NCBI GenBank assembly: GCA_009780325.1 | Contig: WRAF01000010.1 | Location: 1-57,622, forward strand | From: Bacillota bacterium | GTDB taxonomy: Bacteria; Bacillota; Clostridia; Christensenellales; Pumilibacteraceae | Direction: 5' to 3' | Length of the DNA: 57,622 nt | Shown: positions 23,894-35,270 of the stretch, piece by piece | How positions within the stretch are numbered: the stretch's first letter is position 1 | Layout: each line of letters starts with the position of its first letter | Translations under genes and position numbers: made by a program | Notes under the pieces: generated by a model | What the model was told of the DNA's origin: nothing | Seen by the model: the letters and a program-made list of their open reading frames with translations, nothing else | The model's database searches: none

Positions 23894-25852
23894 ATGGATA
23901 AATCAATTAAAAATACAGGCGGGCAAATTACGCCTAAATATTTAAAACTAAGAGAAGGTGCGGCAAAAGGAGTTTTTATCCTTTCGTCTGCCTTTTCAGT
24001 TATTGCTCTTTTATCAATATTTGTTTTTTTGTGCATAAGAGGTTTGCCTGCCATTGCTGAGATAGGTTTTTTCAATTTTCTCTTTGGTACAAGCTGGCAT
24101 CCGATTGAAGGTGCAATAAATGAAAGTTATGGTATCATGCCTATGTTGCTGACTACGCTTGCAGTCACGCTGTTTGCTGCCATTGGCGGAATATTATTAG
24201 GATTATCTACTGCATTATTTATTTTTAAGTTTTGTCCTAAAAAAGTTGTGCCGTTTATAAAACAATTAATAAATTTATTGGCAGGAATACCATCAGTAAT
24301 TTATGGTTTGTTTGGGCTTATGTTGATTGTGCCGATTTTGCGTGCCGTTTCATCAAATTTTGTAGGACATGGTATTTTGGCAGCAAGCATCATTCTTTCA
24401 ATAATGGTGCTTCCTACGATAGTTGCTATAAGTTTAAATGCTTTATATGCAGTACCAAAGCATATTTATGAAGGGGCACTTGCATTAGGGGGCACAAAAG
24501 AGCAGGCGTTATTTAAAGCTGTTGTGCCTGCAGCAAAAAATGGAATAATTGCAAGCATTGTATTAGCAATTGCAAGGGCGATTGGTGAAACTATGGCAGT
24601 AATAATGGTAATCGGCGGAACGCCTGATATGCCCACAAGTCTTTTTCAGAGCCTAGAGACCATGACGGCGATTATTGCAAGAAATGCAGGATATGCCGAT
24701 GGACTTGCAATGGAAGCGCTTATTGCGATTGGCGTAGTACTGTTTTTATTTTCGCTTATCATAAACTTTGTTTTTATGGCGATTAAATCAATGGGAGAGC
24801 GAAAGTTAAATGATGAAAAGGCAGTCAAAAAAGGTGTGCCTGTGCTTGGGCATATTAGATTTGGGATAGTGTGGTTTTTTTCTAAAATTGCAATGGGATT
24901 AAGATGGGGTTTTTCTAAAATTAAGGCAAGCATAAGATGGTTTTTTTGTGTGACAAGAATTGTGACTGGATGGGAGAAGATGTGGGACAAGATTGAAAAT
25001 AAGTGGACATCATCCTCAAGAGCAAAGGCAAAGTTTATGGCATTGAGGATGTGTGTTTATTTATTTGCCGCAATTGCATTGGCTGCTTTGATTGGTATAA
25101 TTATGTTTGTACTTATGAGAGGTGTACCGCATTTAAACTTAAACTTTTTATTTGGGGAATATTCTTTAGATGCACCAACTTTGCGGCCGGCTATAATAGG
25201 GACATTAATGCTAATTGGTATAGCATTATCAATTGCTGCACCAATAGGCGTGGGCACAGCGATATTCTTAAGCGAATATGCAAGCAAAAGCAAATTTACA
25301 AAATATATTAGAGTAGCAGTTGAAACGCTTGCAGGTATACCAAGCATTGTTTATGGTTTGTTTGGGTTTATAATGTTTGCTGCATTGTTTGGCTGGGGAT
25401 TTTCTATGCTTGGCGGCGGCATTACCTTGTCAATAATGATATTGCCAGTCATTATAAGGACAACTGAAGAGAGTTTGCTTAGCGTACCTAAAATTTATAG
25501 AGAAGGTAGTTTTGCGATTGGTGCCGGCAAGGTGAGGACTACTTTTAGAGTGGTTTTGCCGTCGGCTGCAGGCGGAATTGTTTCGTCGCTGATACTTGCA
25601 ATCGGCAGGATAATTGGTGAGAGTGCGGCTCTTTTGCTTACTATTGGGCTTTTGTCTACAGTTGTGCCAAACAGTGTTTTAAGCGGCGGAACATCATTAT
25701 CCTTAGCAGTATATTATTATGGCAGTTTTTTTCCAGATGGACAAAACTATGCGGCAGCGGCAGCAGTAGTGCTTTTGATATTGGTAGTAGTCTTAAATTT
25801 AATTGCTAGCTTTGTTGGCAGATTATTGAAAAAAGGGAAAGGAGGATTTTAA
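23894..25852 (+). CDS. pstCA: Phosphate ABC transporter permease, PstC-PstA fusion
   Basis: One chain of about 650 residues holds both permeases. Residues about 1-310 are PstC-like, with the ABC-contact loop [25 protein letters not shown]; about 380-650 are PstA-like with [25 protein letters not shown]. Each has the [11 protein letters not shown] or [11 protein letters not shown] motif. The joining segment (about 310-385) is amphipathic with many Trp and Lys. Normally the two are separate genes. The ATG at 23894 has no ribosome site and lies 37 bases after a MITE, so its expression depends either on read-through from pstS or on a promoter formed at the MITE edge. It is followed closely by pstB. 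Confidence 0.92.
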   Translation: MDKSIKNTGGQITPKYLKLREGAAKGVFILSSAFSVIALLSIFVFLCIRGLPAIAEIGFFNFLFGTSWHPIEGAINESYGIMPMLLTTLAVTLFAAIGGILLGLSTALFIFKFCPKKVVPFIKQLINLLAGIPSVIYGLFGLMLIVPILRAVSSNFVGHGILAASIILSIMVLPTIVAISLNALYAVPKHIYEGALALGGTKEQALFKAVVPAAKNGIIASIVLAIARAIGETMAVIMVIGGTPDMPTSLFQSLETMTAIIARNAGYADGLAMEALIAIGVVLFLFSLIINFVFMAIKSMGERKLNDEKAVKKGVPVLGHIRFGIVWFFSKIAMGLRWGFSKIKASIRWFFCVTRIVTGWEKMWDKIENKWTSSSRAKAKFMALRMCVYLFAAIALAALIGIIMFVLMRGVPHLNLNFLFGEYSLDAPTLRPAIIGTLMLIGIALSIAAPIGVGTAIFLSEYASKSKFTKYIRVAVETLAGIPSIVYGLFGFIMFAALFGWGFSMLGGGITLSIMILPVIIRTTEESLLSVPKIYREGSFAIGAGKVRTTFRVVLPSAAGGIVSSLILAIGRIIGESAALLLTIGLLSTVVPNSVLSGGTSLSLAVYYYGSFFPDGQNYAAAAAVVLLILVVVLNLIASFVGRLLKKGKGGF

Positions 25853-25856
25853 AAAA

Positions 25857-26618
25857 ATGCAAAACGAAACATGTATTAATGTATGTAATCTTGATTTATT
25901 TTATGGAGATTTTCAAGCACTTAAAAATATAAATATAGATATACCTGAAAGAGAAATAACGGCATTTATAGGACCTAGCGGCTGCGGAAAGTCTACGCTG
26001 CTTAGATGTTTTAATCGTATGAATGATCTTATTGAAAATTGCCGTATAGATGGGACTATATTAATAGATAAAGAGAGCATTTATTGCAAGGGCACAGATA
26101 TCAATGCTTTAAGAAAAAAGGTGGGAATGGTTTTTCAAAAACCCAATGTTTTTCCAATGAGTATATACGATAATATTGCTTTTGGACCACGCACTCACGG
26201 CATCAAAAAACGGTCACAACTTGATGAGATAGTAGCGGATTCATTAAAAAAAGCAGGTGTTTGGGAAGAGGTAAAAAATACTCTTAATAAGTCTGCGCTT
26301 AGCTTATCAGGCGGACAGCAGCAGCGTATTTGCATAGCTAGGGCGCTGGCTGTTCAGCCCAAAATTTTGCTTATGGATGAGCCGACAAGTGCGCTTGACC
26401 CAATTTCTACGGGTATAATAGAAGAACTTTGTGAAGAATTAAAAAAGCAATACACTATAGTCATTGTCACACATAATATGCAGCAAGCAACACGCATATC
26501 AGATAAAACTGCATTTTTTCTTTTAGGTGAGATGTTAGAATTTGCTTCTACTGAGGAATTATTCTCAAATCCTAAAAATGAAAAATGTGAAAATTATATC
26601 ACAGGGAGGTTTGGATAA
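25857..26618 (+). CDS. pstB: Phosphate ABC transporter ATPase
   Basis: Walker A ([13 protein letters not shown], about residues 38-50), signature [15 protein letters not shown], Walker [13 protein letters not shown] and the switch His in VTHNMQQA are all intact; length 253 is normal. It drives phosphate uptake through PstCA. AAAGGAGG precedes the ATG, 4 bases after the stop of pstCA. Confidence 0.96.
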   Translation: MQNETCINVCNLDLFYGDFQALKNINIDIPEREITAFIGPSGCGKSTLLRCFNRMNDLIENCRIDGTILIDKESIYCKGTDINALRKKVGMVFQKPNVFPMSIYDNIAFGPRTHGIKKRSQLDEIVADSLKKAGVWEEVKNTLNKSALSLSGGQQQRICIARALAVQPKILLMDEPTSALDPISTGIIEELCEELKKQYTIVIVTHNMQQATRISDKTAFFLLGEMLEFASTEELFSNPKNEKCENYITGRFG

Positions 26619-27278
26619 ATGCTTAGAAATAAATTTCAAAAAGAGATGGAAATTCTTAATAAAGAATTAACTGCTATGGCGGCACTGATTGAAAGGATAA
26701 TATCTTTTAGTACGGATGCGCTTATAAAGCAAGACAAGGCGTTGTGTGAGCGGGTTATATTGGATAGAGATCAGGTCAAAAATGCAAGAGCTGAAGTAGA
26801 AAGCAAAGCATTGAAAATTATTCTAATGCAGCAGCCTGTTGCTTTTGATTTAAGGAAAATTTCTACTGCGCTTAAAATGATTGTAGATTTAGAGAGGATA
26901 GCAAGTCAAGCACGAGATATATGTGAGATAATTTTGTATTTATGTGAAGAGGATTATCAGTTACAGTTAGAGATTTTGCTGAAGATGGGGAGTATGGTTA
27001 AGCAGATGGTGTATGATTGTGTGAATAGCTTTGTCAAAGAGGATGAAGCATTAGCAAAGAAAACTATTGAAGCGGATAATGAGATAGACGCTTTGTTTGA
27101 CAAGTTAAAACAAAAGATGATACAATTAATAAAAGATAAACCAAATCTTGTAGACCAAGCAATATATTTATTGATGATAGGCAAACATTTAGAAAAAATT
27201 GGTGATCACGCAGAAAATATTGCTGAATGGGTAATATATTCAAAGACGGGCAAACACAAAAATATAAAAATTATCTAA
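26619..27278 (+). CDS. phoU: Phosphate uptake regulator
   Basis: The two PhoU three-helix bundles are seen, with the metal-ligand type motif in each half (ERIASQARDICE near residue 88 and EKIGDHAENIAEWV near 190). PhoU connects the state of the Pst transporter to the PhoR kinase and keeps the regulon off when phosphate is plentiful. The ATG follows the pstB stop directly, with GGGAGG upstream inside pstB. Confidence 0.94.
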   Translation: MLRNKFQKEMEILNKELTAMAALIERIISFSTDALIKQDKALCERVILDRDQVKNARAEVESKALKIILMQQPVAFDLRKISTALKMIVDLERIASQARDICEIILYLCEEDYQLQLEILLKMGSMVKQMVYDCVNSFVKEDEALAKKTIEADNEIDALFDKLKQKMIQLIKDKPNLVDQAIYLLMIGKHLEKIGDHAENIAEWVIYSKTGKHKNIKII

Positions 27279-27284
27279 ATAATT

Positions 27285-27968
27285 ATGAAAAAACAACTTA
27301 TTTATATAGCTGAAGATGATGATTCTATTAGGGATTTGGTTTCCTATGCTATAGCAAATGATGGCTATGCGATAGTGTCCTTTTCAAGTGCAGATGCACT
27401 TTTAATAGAGTGTGAGAAACAAGTGCCTGATTTAATTCTTTTGGATATAATGATGCCTAGTACTGACGGGCTTAGTGCATTAAAAATATTTAGACAAAAA
27501 TACAAGTCAGCTAATACTAAGATAATTATGCTGACGGCAAAAGCATCTGAAGTGAACAAAATAACAGGACTTGATGCTGGGGCAGATGATTATATAACCA
27601 AGCCTTTTTCTGTCTTAGAGCTTTTAGCAAGGATAAGAGCGAATTTGCGCAAAAAGACGGCGGCTATAATAGACAGTGAAATTAAGATAAATTCAATAAT
27701 ATTAAATCAAGAATCAAGAACTGTTTTAGTAGATGATATAAAAGTGATGCTTACTAATAAAGAATTTGAGCTATTAAAATTTTTAATGCTTAATGTCGGC
27801 AATGTTGTTAAAAGAGATATTCTATTAAAAGAAATTTGGGGATATGATTATTTTGGTGATACCAGAACGATTGATATTCACATAAAAAATCTTAAAGCTA
27901 AGTTAAGCGGCAATGCGGACGCAATCCAGTCGATACGAGGGATTGGTTATATTTTAGTGAGGGATTAG
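27285..27968 (+). CDS. phoP: Response regulator, OmpR family (PhoP/PhoB)
   Basis: The receiver domain has the acidic pair EDDD near the start, the phosphate-accepting Asp54 in LILLDIMMPSTDG and the Lys of ITKPF. The C-terminal winged helix contains LTNKEFELLKFLM and the recognition region TRTIDIHIKNLKAKL with RGIGYIL. Its place after phoU and before a PAS-type kinase makes it the phosphate regulator, expected to bind the TTTACA repeats at 22509. Confidence 0.95.
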   Translation: MKKQLIYIAEDDDSIRDLVSYAIANDGYAIVSFSSADALLIECEKQVPDLILLDIMMPSTDGLSALKIFRQKYKSANTKIIMLTAKASEVNKITGLDAGADDYITKPFSVLELLARIRANLRKKTAAIIDSEIKINSIILNQESRTVLVDDIKVMLTNKEFELLKFLMLNVGNVVKRDILLKEIWGYDYFGDTRTIDIHIKNLKAKLSGNADAIQSIRGIGYILVRD

Positions 27969-27972
27969 ATAA

Positions 27973-29682
27973 ATGAATATAAATAAAGACAAAAGCCTAA
28001 ATAGAACTGTAGCTTTTAAAATAATGATTATAATAGCTGTTATATTGATTGTTTTTATAATAGCTATGGTTTTTGTTATAACAGCAGTAAATCGTCAAAG
28101 TGCAAAAGATACAGCCAGAAGCCACTTGAGTATTTTTGAGAATTATTTAGAAAGCAGCAGCGATTTTAATAATCTGGTGGGGTTGACTGATGGTTATTTG
28201 CGTATAACAATAATAGGATTAGATGGGACAGTGTTTGCGGATACTTTTACAAATAATCCTAATGATTTGGAAAATCGTATGAGTCGTCCAGAAGTGAGTG
28301 GCGCTATTGCAAACGGCGAGGGTCAAGATATAAGGCGGAGTGAAACATTTAGAGTAGATTTTTTATATCTAGCTAGAATTGTTGATGTAGATGATGGGCG
28401 AGTTGTTTTAAGAGTAGCTATTCCTGTTGCTAACATAAACAACTATTTGTGGTTGTTGATTGGAATAATGCTAGGTTTATTTGCTATTATGATGTTAGCA
28501 ATACTATTTATTTTGCCTACGCTTGCTAAAAGCCTTACCTCACCTATATTTATGATTAAAAAGAAACTAGAAAACATAGGTGCAGATGAAGATAGTATAA
28601 TACAATTAACAAAGCATGATGAGATAAACAAGGTTTTATTAGAGATTGACCAAATAAGTGAAAAACTAAAGAATGCTTTATATGAAAATTTAGCTAAGCA
28701 GCAAAGATTGAATTTGATTTTAGAAAATATTGATCAGGGTATTATAGCTTTAGATAATGAGGGAGTGATTATTTCTTGCAATAAACAAGCAGAAGAGTTT
28801 TTTTGCTTTGAATATAGCCAGCCTGTGCCGATAGACAAGATTATACGCAATATTGAGGTTTTAGAGAATATAAAGCAAGCAGTCCAAAAAAAGAGTTTAA
28901 TTTTTTATGATCATACAAGAGCAAATGGCGAGGTGTTTCAGGTGAGATTTTTGCCTGTGGCATTAGATAAAATTAACTTGATTATAGCGATTCAAAATGT
29001 AACTGATTTAAGAAAAATAGCAATAGAAAAACAAGAATTTTTTGCTAATGCCGGACATGAATTAAATACACCATTATCAGCAGTTGTGGGTTATAGTGAA
29101 ATCTTATTAAAGGATCAAAAGTATAATAAGGCTTTTATTCAGACTATTCATACAGAGGCGCTGAAGATGAAATTACTTATTGAAGATATGCTGAAAATAT
29201 CTGAACTTGAAGAGAGTAAAGAAATAATTGATGAAAATATAAAATTTGACTATATTGTAGATCAAGCAATAATAGCTGCAGGATTAAAGGCTAAAAATAA
29301 AAATATTAAAATTACTAAATCTTTGGATGAATGTATGATTATTGCTAATGCCCAGAAAATAACAGAGGTTGTGTCAAACTTAATTGATAATGCAATTAAA
29401 TACACCAATGAGGGCGGGGAAATAAATATTGAATTAAAAAAAGATGGGATAAGTGCTGTGATTTTGGTCAAGGATAATGGTCTAGGTATTCCGCAAAAAG
29501 ATTTATCACGTGTGTTTGAACGCTTTTATCGTGTAGATAAAGCACGAACCAAAACAGAGGGCGGAACAGGTTTGGGGTTAGCGATAGTAAAACACATATG
29601 CAATTATTATAATGCCCCCATTAGAATAAGCAGTAAAGAAAACAAAGGTACAGAAATTTCTATAACATTTGCATGTATGTGA
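27973..29682 (+). CDS. phoR: Phosphate-sensing histidine kinase
   Basis: Two membrane helices (about residues 16-38 and 155-180) flank an outer sensor part, followed by a HAMP-like linker, a PAS domain (about 240-340; ILENIDQGIIALDNEGVIIS), the HisKA box with His362 in HELNTPLSAVVGYSEIL and a full HATPase (NLIDNAIKYT, DNGLGIP, FYRV, GGTGLGLAI). PhoR phosphorylates PhoP under low phosphate. It is the last gene of the unit, with a hairpin-rich region after it. Confidence 0.94.
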   Translation: MNINKDKSLNRTVAFKIMIIIAVILIVFIIAMVFVITAVNRQSAKDTARSHLSIFENYLESSSDFNNLVGLTDGYLRITIIGLDGTVFADTFTNNPNDLENRMSRPEVSGAIANGEGQDIRRSETFRVDFLYLARIVDVDDGRVVLRVAIPVANINNYLWLLIGIMLGLFAIMMLAILFILPTLAKSLTSPIFMIKKKLENIGADEDSIIQLTKHDEINKVLLEIDQISEKLKNALYENLAKQQRLNLILENIDQGIIALDNEGVIISCNKQAEEFFCFEYSQPVPIDKIIRNIEVLENIKQAVQKKSLIFYDHTRANGEVFQVRFLPVALDKINLIIAIQNVTDLRKIAIEKQEFFANAGHELNTPLSAVVGYSEILLKDQKYNKAFIQTIHTEALKMKLLIEDMLKISELEESKEIIDENIKFDYIVDQAIIAAGLKAKNKNIKITKSLDECMIIANAQKITEVVSNLIDNAIKYTNEGGEINIELKKDGISAVILVKDNGLGIPQKDLSRVFERFYRVDKARTKTEGGTGLGLAIVKHICNYYNAPIRISSKENKGTEISITFACM

Positions 29683-29725
29683 TATCAAATTAAATATTGT
29701 CAACTATAAAAATAATTGTTGACGC

Positions 29726-29766
29726 CTATATTAAGGTAAGCAAGGTGCTTAGTATATGTGAGGTCT
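29726..29766 (+). terminator. Terminator region after phoR
   Basis: TAAGCA, AGG loop, TGCTTA inside a longer imperfect stem, then GGTCTTTTTT. Just before it, GTCAAC and GTTGAC (29699-29723) form a second weak hairpin. Confidence 0.6.
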
Positions 29767-29812
29767 TTTTTATCAATAAATCTGTTTAAAAAACAAAATC
29801 TAGTGTCATATT

Positions 29813-29842
29813 TTGTTAAAACTCCAATACAATAGATATTAT
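29813..29842 (+). promoter_or_regulatory. Probable promoter of the lipoprotein gene at 29859
   Basis: TTGTTA, 18 bases, TATTAT. The TSS would lie near 29849, giving a 10-base leader that would miss most of the GGAGG site (29843-29847), so the true start may be elsewhere. Confidence 0.35.
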
Positions 29843-29858
29843 TGGAGGCTTAAAATAT

Positions 29859-30530
29859 ATGAAAAAAAGAATTGCGATTGTTTTAATGACAGTGATTTTG
29901 ACTGCTATGGCATTTGTCTTTATCGCATGTGTTCCGTCAATTTGGCAAAATGAAAGACTGTCAGAGTTAAGAAGCAACGTTTTTGTGGGCGAAGCTGACG
30001 GGTATAGGGTTGTGGCAGTGACAGGCATTAGAGAAAATCCTTTTAAAATTGACGGCATATCTAATCCTAATAAAATCAATTTTACTGTAATTACGCTTAC
30101 TCCAGAAGTTTTTACATTTGGCAACGAGTATGCATTTAAAGTGCAAATCAATGGGACTGAGTTTGAGGGGACTATGACGGCACATCCGTTTAATCAAACT
30201 ATTTCTGCTGAGATTGCAGTATTAGCTGACGTTAATGAATTAACAGTGCAGATTACTGGTGCATCAAGTTTTTCTGTAACTTTGACTAGTGTTATTACTG
30301 ATGAGTTTATTGATGCGGATAAAGCTTTTTCTATTGCATATGATAGATTGTCTAGTGCAATTTCAGAAAGAGCAGCATCTCAGCAATATGAAATTTTTAT
30401 AAGGCTGATAGAAAACCCTGTGGATGCTAGCGGCGGTTTTAGGTGGTATGTAGCGTTTGTGTTTGAGGATGGAACAACATATGCAGCGCTTATTGACCCT
30501 ATAAGTATGGAGATTTTGGCATCCAAATAA
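29859..30530 (+). CDS. Lipoprotein with a PepSY-like C-terminal part
   Basis: Function unknown. The signal peptide ends in the lipobox VFIAC (Cys25), so the protein sits on the outer face of the membrane. Residues about 65-150 look like a beta-sandwich (alternating hydrophobic strands, VQINGTEFEGTMT). The last 65 residues (DADKAFSIAYDRL, then FRWYVAFVFEDGTTYAALID and PISMEIL) have the pattern of PepSY-type domains. GGAGG is 12 bases before the ATG. It is a single gene between phoR and a membrane protein. Confidence 0.75.
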   Translation: MKKRIAIVLMTVILTAMAFVFIACVPSIWQNERLSELRSNVFVGEADGYRVVAVTGIRENPFKIDGISNPNKINFTVITLTPEVFTFGNEYAFKVQINGTEFEGTMTAHPFNQTISAEIAVLADVNELTVQITGASSFSVTLTSVITDEFIDADKAFSIAYDRLSSAISERAASQQYEIFIRLIENPVDASGGFRWYVAFVFEDGTTYAALIDPISMEILASK

Positions 30531-30555
30531 AATTTAATTTTGTATTAAAATTGCT

Positions 30556-30583
30556 TTGACATTTAGTTTTTTTATGATATAAT
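30556..30583 (+). promoter_or_regulatory. Promoter of the membrane protein gene at 30612
   Basis: TTGACA, 16 bases, TATAAT with an extended TGA before it. A strong promoter with a short leader holding GAGGA. Confidence 0.82.
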
Positions 30584-30611
30584 ATTTGGAAATATTTATA
30601 GAGGAAATGTA

Positions 30612-31511
30612 GTGTCGGAGCAAGAAGAAATTATTCAAGATAATATCATACAAGAGGCCGACACTGCTTTTAGGGCGGTGCTTGCGGCCTCTTTGCGTAC
30701 TCTTTTGTGTTTTGTCATGATTTTTAGTTTGCTTTGCGGAGTTTTTTTTGTCAGTTTGCCTTTTTCTATGATGCGTATTTCAGATTTTTTAGGACATGAA
30801 GGTCAAGCGCTTATGCATGCAAACAGAGCAGCAAATTCTAGACATGTGAAAGGATACAACAGGACAAGGGCGCTTGTTAGAGGTTTAGAGTTATCTAGTC
30901 AGTTTTTGGATGAGTGTGATAGTTTTGCAAGACAGGTAATATTTTTTAGTGAGGAGTTTATAGGGGATGATAGTTTTTTAGAGCAAAATAGATTGATTGA
31001 TGAGTTTAATTTTAATCAACTTAGATTGATGGGATTAGAGGGGAGAGACAGGATTTTATTTATTATGTTTTATTGCTATTGGGATTTTGTTTATGTTCAA
31101 AATGCTAGGGCTAGGGCGATTTTGGGAGAGACGGATTATATACTATTTAATGAGTTGTTAGCTAATGTGAATAGTTTAGAGTATCGGGATATTGGACATC
31201 TTGATTTGGATTCAAGAGCAAGATTATTCAATCAGGTTGAGATTATCATAAGATATAATAATGGGGTTGCGCCGTATATTTTGAATGGTCTAATAGATAT
31301 TTTGGTGGATATGGTTTCTAGTTTTACTCAAGCTGCTATTAGTATTTTGATAAATTCTACAAATATGACTCCTGTTAGAGCAAGGATAAGAACATTATAT
31401 CATTTATTTAGTGTGCATAATTTTATGACGATGCTTAGGATAGAAAAAGATTTTGAAGGGATTGATACTAGCATTAGAGAATTTATTTATAGTCAATTAA
31501 ATTATATTTAA
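30612..31511 (+). CDS. Membrane-anchored protein of unknown function
   Basis: I do not recognise the family. The start is GTG at 30612 with GAGGA 6 bases before. A short acidic cytosolic head (MSEQEEIIQDNIIQEADTAF) is followed by one membrane helix (about residues 28-52); the remaining 245 residues are predicted all-helical and outside the membrane, with repeated pairs of aromatic and Arg residues (GRDRILFIMFYCYWDFVYVQ). A second moderately hydrophobic stretch is near residue 220-245. It has its own strong promoter, so it is probably expressed well. Confidence 0.65.
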   Translation: MSEQEEIIQDNIIQEADTAFRAVLAASLRTLLCFVMIFSLLCGVFFVSLPFSMMRISDFLGHEGQALMHANRAANSRHVKGYNRTRALVRGLELSSQFLDECDSFARQVIFFSEEFIGDDSFLEQNRLIDEFNFNQLRLMGLEGRDRILFIMFYCYWDFVYVQNARARAILGETDYILFNELLANVNSLEYRDIGHLDLDSRARLFNQVEIIIRYNNGVAPYILNGLIDILVDMVSSFTQAAISILINSTNMTPVRARIRTLYHLFSVHNFMTMLRIEKDFEGIDTSIREFIYSQLNYI

Positions 31512-31541
31512 TAATTTTTAATTCTTAATATTTTGAATTGA

Positions 31542-33002
<1,461 letters not shown>

Positions 33003-33013
33003 GAGAAAGCTTT

Positions 33014-33405
33014 ATGGCATTAGTTGCGGCAAAATGTACCAAGTGCGGTGCAGCAATAGTGCAAAGGCAATGCTTGGTAGTGGACGGTTTTTATATGTTG
33101 GCTGTATGTGTCATCAAGTTGTTGAAAAAGCATTAAAGGCGGTGCTTTCTCAAAATCTAGCTAAAGAAGAAATTGCTCCAAAAACTCATAATCTTATTAA
33201 ACTTGCTAATCTTTGTGGAATTTATGAGGATTTATCAAAAGAGCAGCAGGACTTTTTAGCACAGCTGAATCCATTAAACATAGAGGCTAGATATCCTCAA
33301 CATAAAGAACAGTTATTAAAGGCGATGAATAAAACAGAATGTGAGAAACTTATTTTTAAGACGGAGGTATTTTTATGTTTAATAAAGAGCAGATTGAAAA
33401 AGTAG
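33014..33405 (+). pseudogene. Broken HEPN-domain gene with a zinc-ribbon start fused on
   Basis: AGGAGAAAGC and an ATG at 33014 begin a frame reading MALVAAKCTKCGAAI, which is a typical zinc-ribbon protein start, but it ends after 40 codons. In another frame from about 33058 the sequence is a HEPN domain: AKAMLGSGRFLYVGCMCHQ, VVEKALKAVLSQ, KTHNLIKLAN, then helices to the stop at 33405. The HEPN part lacks its first helix, and its only ATG (33034) gives an alien N-terminus. I read this as two gene fragments joined out of frame. A HEPN/MNT pair is a toxin-antitoxin type unit, here inactive. Confidence 0.75.
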
Positions 33406-33691
33406 TGAGAGAATATGCTAATGAGGTGATTAAGAAACTAGACCCTAAAAGCATTGTTTTGTATAGATCATATGCTATAGGGACACAAAAACAAATAGTG
33501 ATATTGATGTTGCTGTTATTTATGATGGATTTGAGGGCGATTGGTTAAAAACTTCGGCACTATTGTGGAAGTTAAGCAGCAAAATTAATTTGGACATAGA
33601 GCCGATATTGTTGGATATGTCAAAAGACAGCAGTGGTTTTGTGCAAAATATTTTTAGCACTGGACAAATCATATATAATAATGTGTTGTAA
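33375..33691 (+). pseudogene. Broken MNT nucleotidyltransferase gene, frameshifted
   Basis: ATG at 33375 with ACGGAGG. The first part (KKLDPKSIVLYRSYAIGTQK) is the start of a minimal nucleotidyltransferase, where GSYARG is the family motif; here the first Gly is Arg and the Arg is Ile. A single-base frameshift near 33484-33495 then moves the rest, SDIDVAVIYDGFEGDW to the end, into another frame, which stays open to 33691. It overlaps the HEPN remnant, the usual arrangement for this pair. Both motif loss and frameshift show it is dead. Confidence 0.85.
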
Positions 33692-33706
33692 TTTGGAGTA
33701 AGTTTT

Positions 33707-34666
33707 ATGAACATTTCAGTATTAGGCTGTGGCAGGTGGGGGTCTTTTTTAGCATGGTATAATGCTAGGATAGGACATCAAGTCATTAATTATGGCAGAG
33801 AAAACGGCACAAGCTATCAGCAATTAAAATTAAAAGGCAAAAACAAATGGGTGACTTTAGATAAAAGGATTACTCTTAGTTCTGACCTTAAATACGCTTT
33901 AGAAAGTTCTGATATAATAATTATCTCTATTAATTCTCAAGAATTAAGGGGCTTTTTTAGTGAAATTGTCAAGCATGATATTAAGGATAAAGTTTTTGTT
34001 TTATGTATGAAAGGTATTGAAGTGTTGACAGGCAAAAGGCTTAGTGAAGTGGCTATTGAAAGCGGAATAGCACAAGATAAGGTAGCAGTGTGGTTAGGAC
34101 CTGGACATATTCAAGAGTTTATTAAGGGTAAGCCCAACGCAATGGTTATTGATTCTTATAGTGAGGACTTAACCAAAAGATTGATTGATGTCTTTAAAAG
34201 CAATTTGATTAGATTCTATGTTGGGTCTGATATAATAGGCACAGAGATTGGGGCGGCGGCAAAAAATATCATGGGGATAATTGCAGGCGGTTTGGACGGA
34301 ATGGGTTTAGCGTCGATGAAAGGGGCGCTTATGAGTCGTGGGGCAAGAGAAGTGGCTAGGCTGATTAAGGCGATGGGCGGCAATGAGTTAAGTGCGTATG
34401 GACTGTGTCATTTGGGTGACTATGAAACTACGCTTTTTTCAGAGCACAGTCACAACCGTAAATTTGGTGAGGCGCTTATTAAAGGTGAAAAATTTAATCA
34501 CTTGGCAGAAGGCGTGGCAACAGCGCATGCGACATTGGCGCTTGCTAAAGCGGCTGGGGTGGATGTCCCGCTTACTAATGCTATATCAGATATATTGTAT
34601 GGGGCAAATCCAAAGGATATTATGGATAGGATGTTTAGCAGGGAGATTAAGACAGAGTTTGAGTAA
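33707..34666 (+). CDS. gpsA: Glycerol-3-phosphate dehydrogenase [NAD(P)+]
   Basis: It reduces dihydroxyacetone phosphate to sn-glycerol 3-phosphate for phospholipid synthesis. The nucleotide site is VLGCGRWGSFLAWY at the start, with CMKGIE, LGPGH, the catalytic Lys in GAAAKNIMGIIAG and the late motifs HLGDYETTLFSEHSHNRKFG and AEGVATA. Compared with most members, the N-terminal GxGxxG is slightly changed (GCGRWG). Length 319 is normal. GGAG is 9 bases before the ATG. Confidence 0.94.
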   Translation: MNISVLGCGRWGSFLAWYNARIGHQVINYGRENGTSYQQLKLKGKNKWVTLDKRITLSSDLKYALESSDIIIISINSQELRGFFSEIVKHDIKDKVFVLCMKGIEVLTGKRLSEVAIESGIAQDKVAVWLGPGHIQEFIKGKPNAMVIDSYSEDLTKRLIDVFKSNLIRFYVGSDIIGTEIGAAAKNIMGIIAGGLDGMGLASMKGALMSRGAREVARLIKAMGGNELSAYGLCHLGDYETTLFSEHSHNRKFGEALIKGEKFNHLAEGVATAHATLALAKAAGVDVPLTNAISDILYGANPKDIMDRMFSREIKTEFE

Positions 34667-34750
34667 ATAGGGATTAGATAATAGTGTTTTTAAAAGAAAA
34701 GAATATTAAAGCTAGAGTAACAGCTTACTCAAACAAACCGATTTAAATTT

Positions 34751-34797
34751 TGTCATTCTGAGGGAGTGCAAAGTACGACTGTGAGAATCTCTTCTTT
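34751..34797. repeat. Single TGTCATTCTGAG...GAATCTC repeat
   Basis: TGTCATTCTGAGGGAGTGC to GAGAATCTCTTCTTT, a half-unit of the palindromic family at 8188-8470. It lies in the 240-base gap between gpsA and the DUF4177-like gene. Confidence 0.6.
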
Positions 34798-34906
34798 GAT
34801 TTAAGCATCAAGATTGAAGTGGATTTATTATGCTTAGTATCGGTGACTGTTTGCTTTAAAAAATATATAGACATACTTAAACTCAAGATTTAAGGAGTAT
34901 ATTAAA

Positions 34907-35209
34907 ATGTATGAATTTAAAATTTTGCGGTTAGAGCGTCGTAGAGAAACAAAGACAAGAGAAGTTGCGGTAAAAAAAGGAAAAACTGCACTTGAAGAAT
35001 ATATAGAGGTTGAAGAGATTGAGGATTTTTTCATAAGGATTGAAAGAGAACTCAACGATTGGGGCAATAAAGGCTGGCAAGCTATATCAACAAACTATGC
35101 GTTGCCTATCCATGGATTTGAAGTTGCTGCTCTTGGTGGTGGCGGTGGATACTCCACAACAAATTGGCATGAAATGGAGTTTGTTGTTGTGTTGCAAAGA
35201 GCAAAATAA
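34907..35209 (+). CDS. DUF4177-like small protein
   Basis: The 100-residue product starts MYEFKILRLERRRE and ends MEFVVVLQRAK, with ELNDWGNKGWQAISTNYALP in the middle. This follows the DUF4177 pattern (an opening YEFKVV strand, a helix with LN.LG..GW, a closing VVLKR strand). The family has no known function. A Gly-rich loop (ALGGGGGYS, about residues 74-82) is longer than usual. TAAGGAG is 10 bases before the ATG. Confidence 0.75.
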   Translation: MYEFKILRLERRRETKTREVAVKKGKTALEEYIEVEEIEDFFIRIERELNDWGNKGWQAISTNYALPIHGFEVAALGGGGGYSTTNWHEMEFVVVLQRAK

Positions 35210-35270
35210 AAGAATTTTTTAAGACCATTAAATATTATGTCAAAACCAGAAAAAAATAAGGAGTGATTTT

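Noticed and set aside
25003-25347. Overlapping frames in pstCA
   Set aside because: They overlap the PstA half of the fusion, whose motifs are intact in the main frame.
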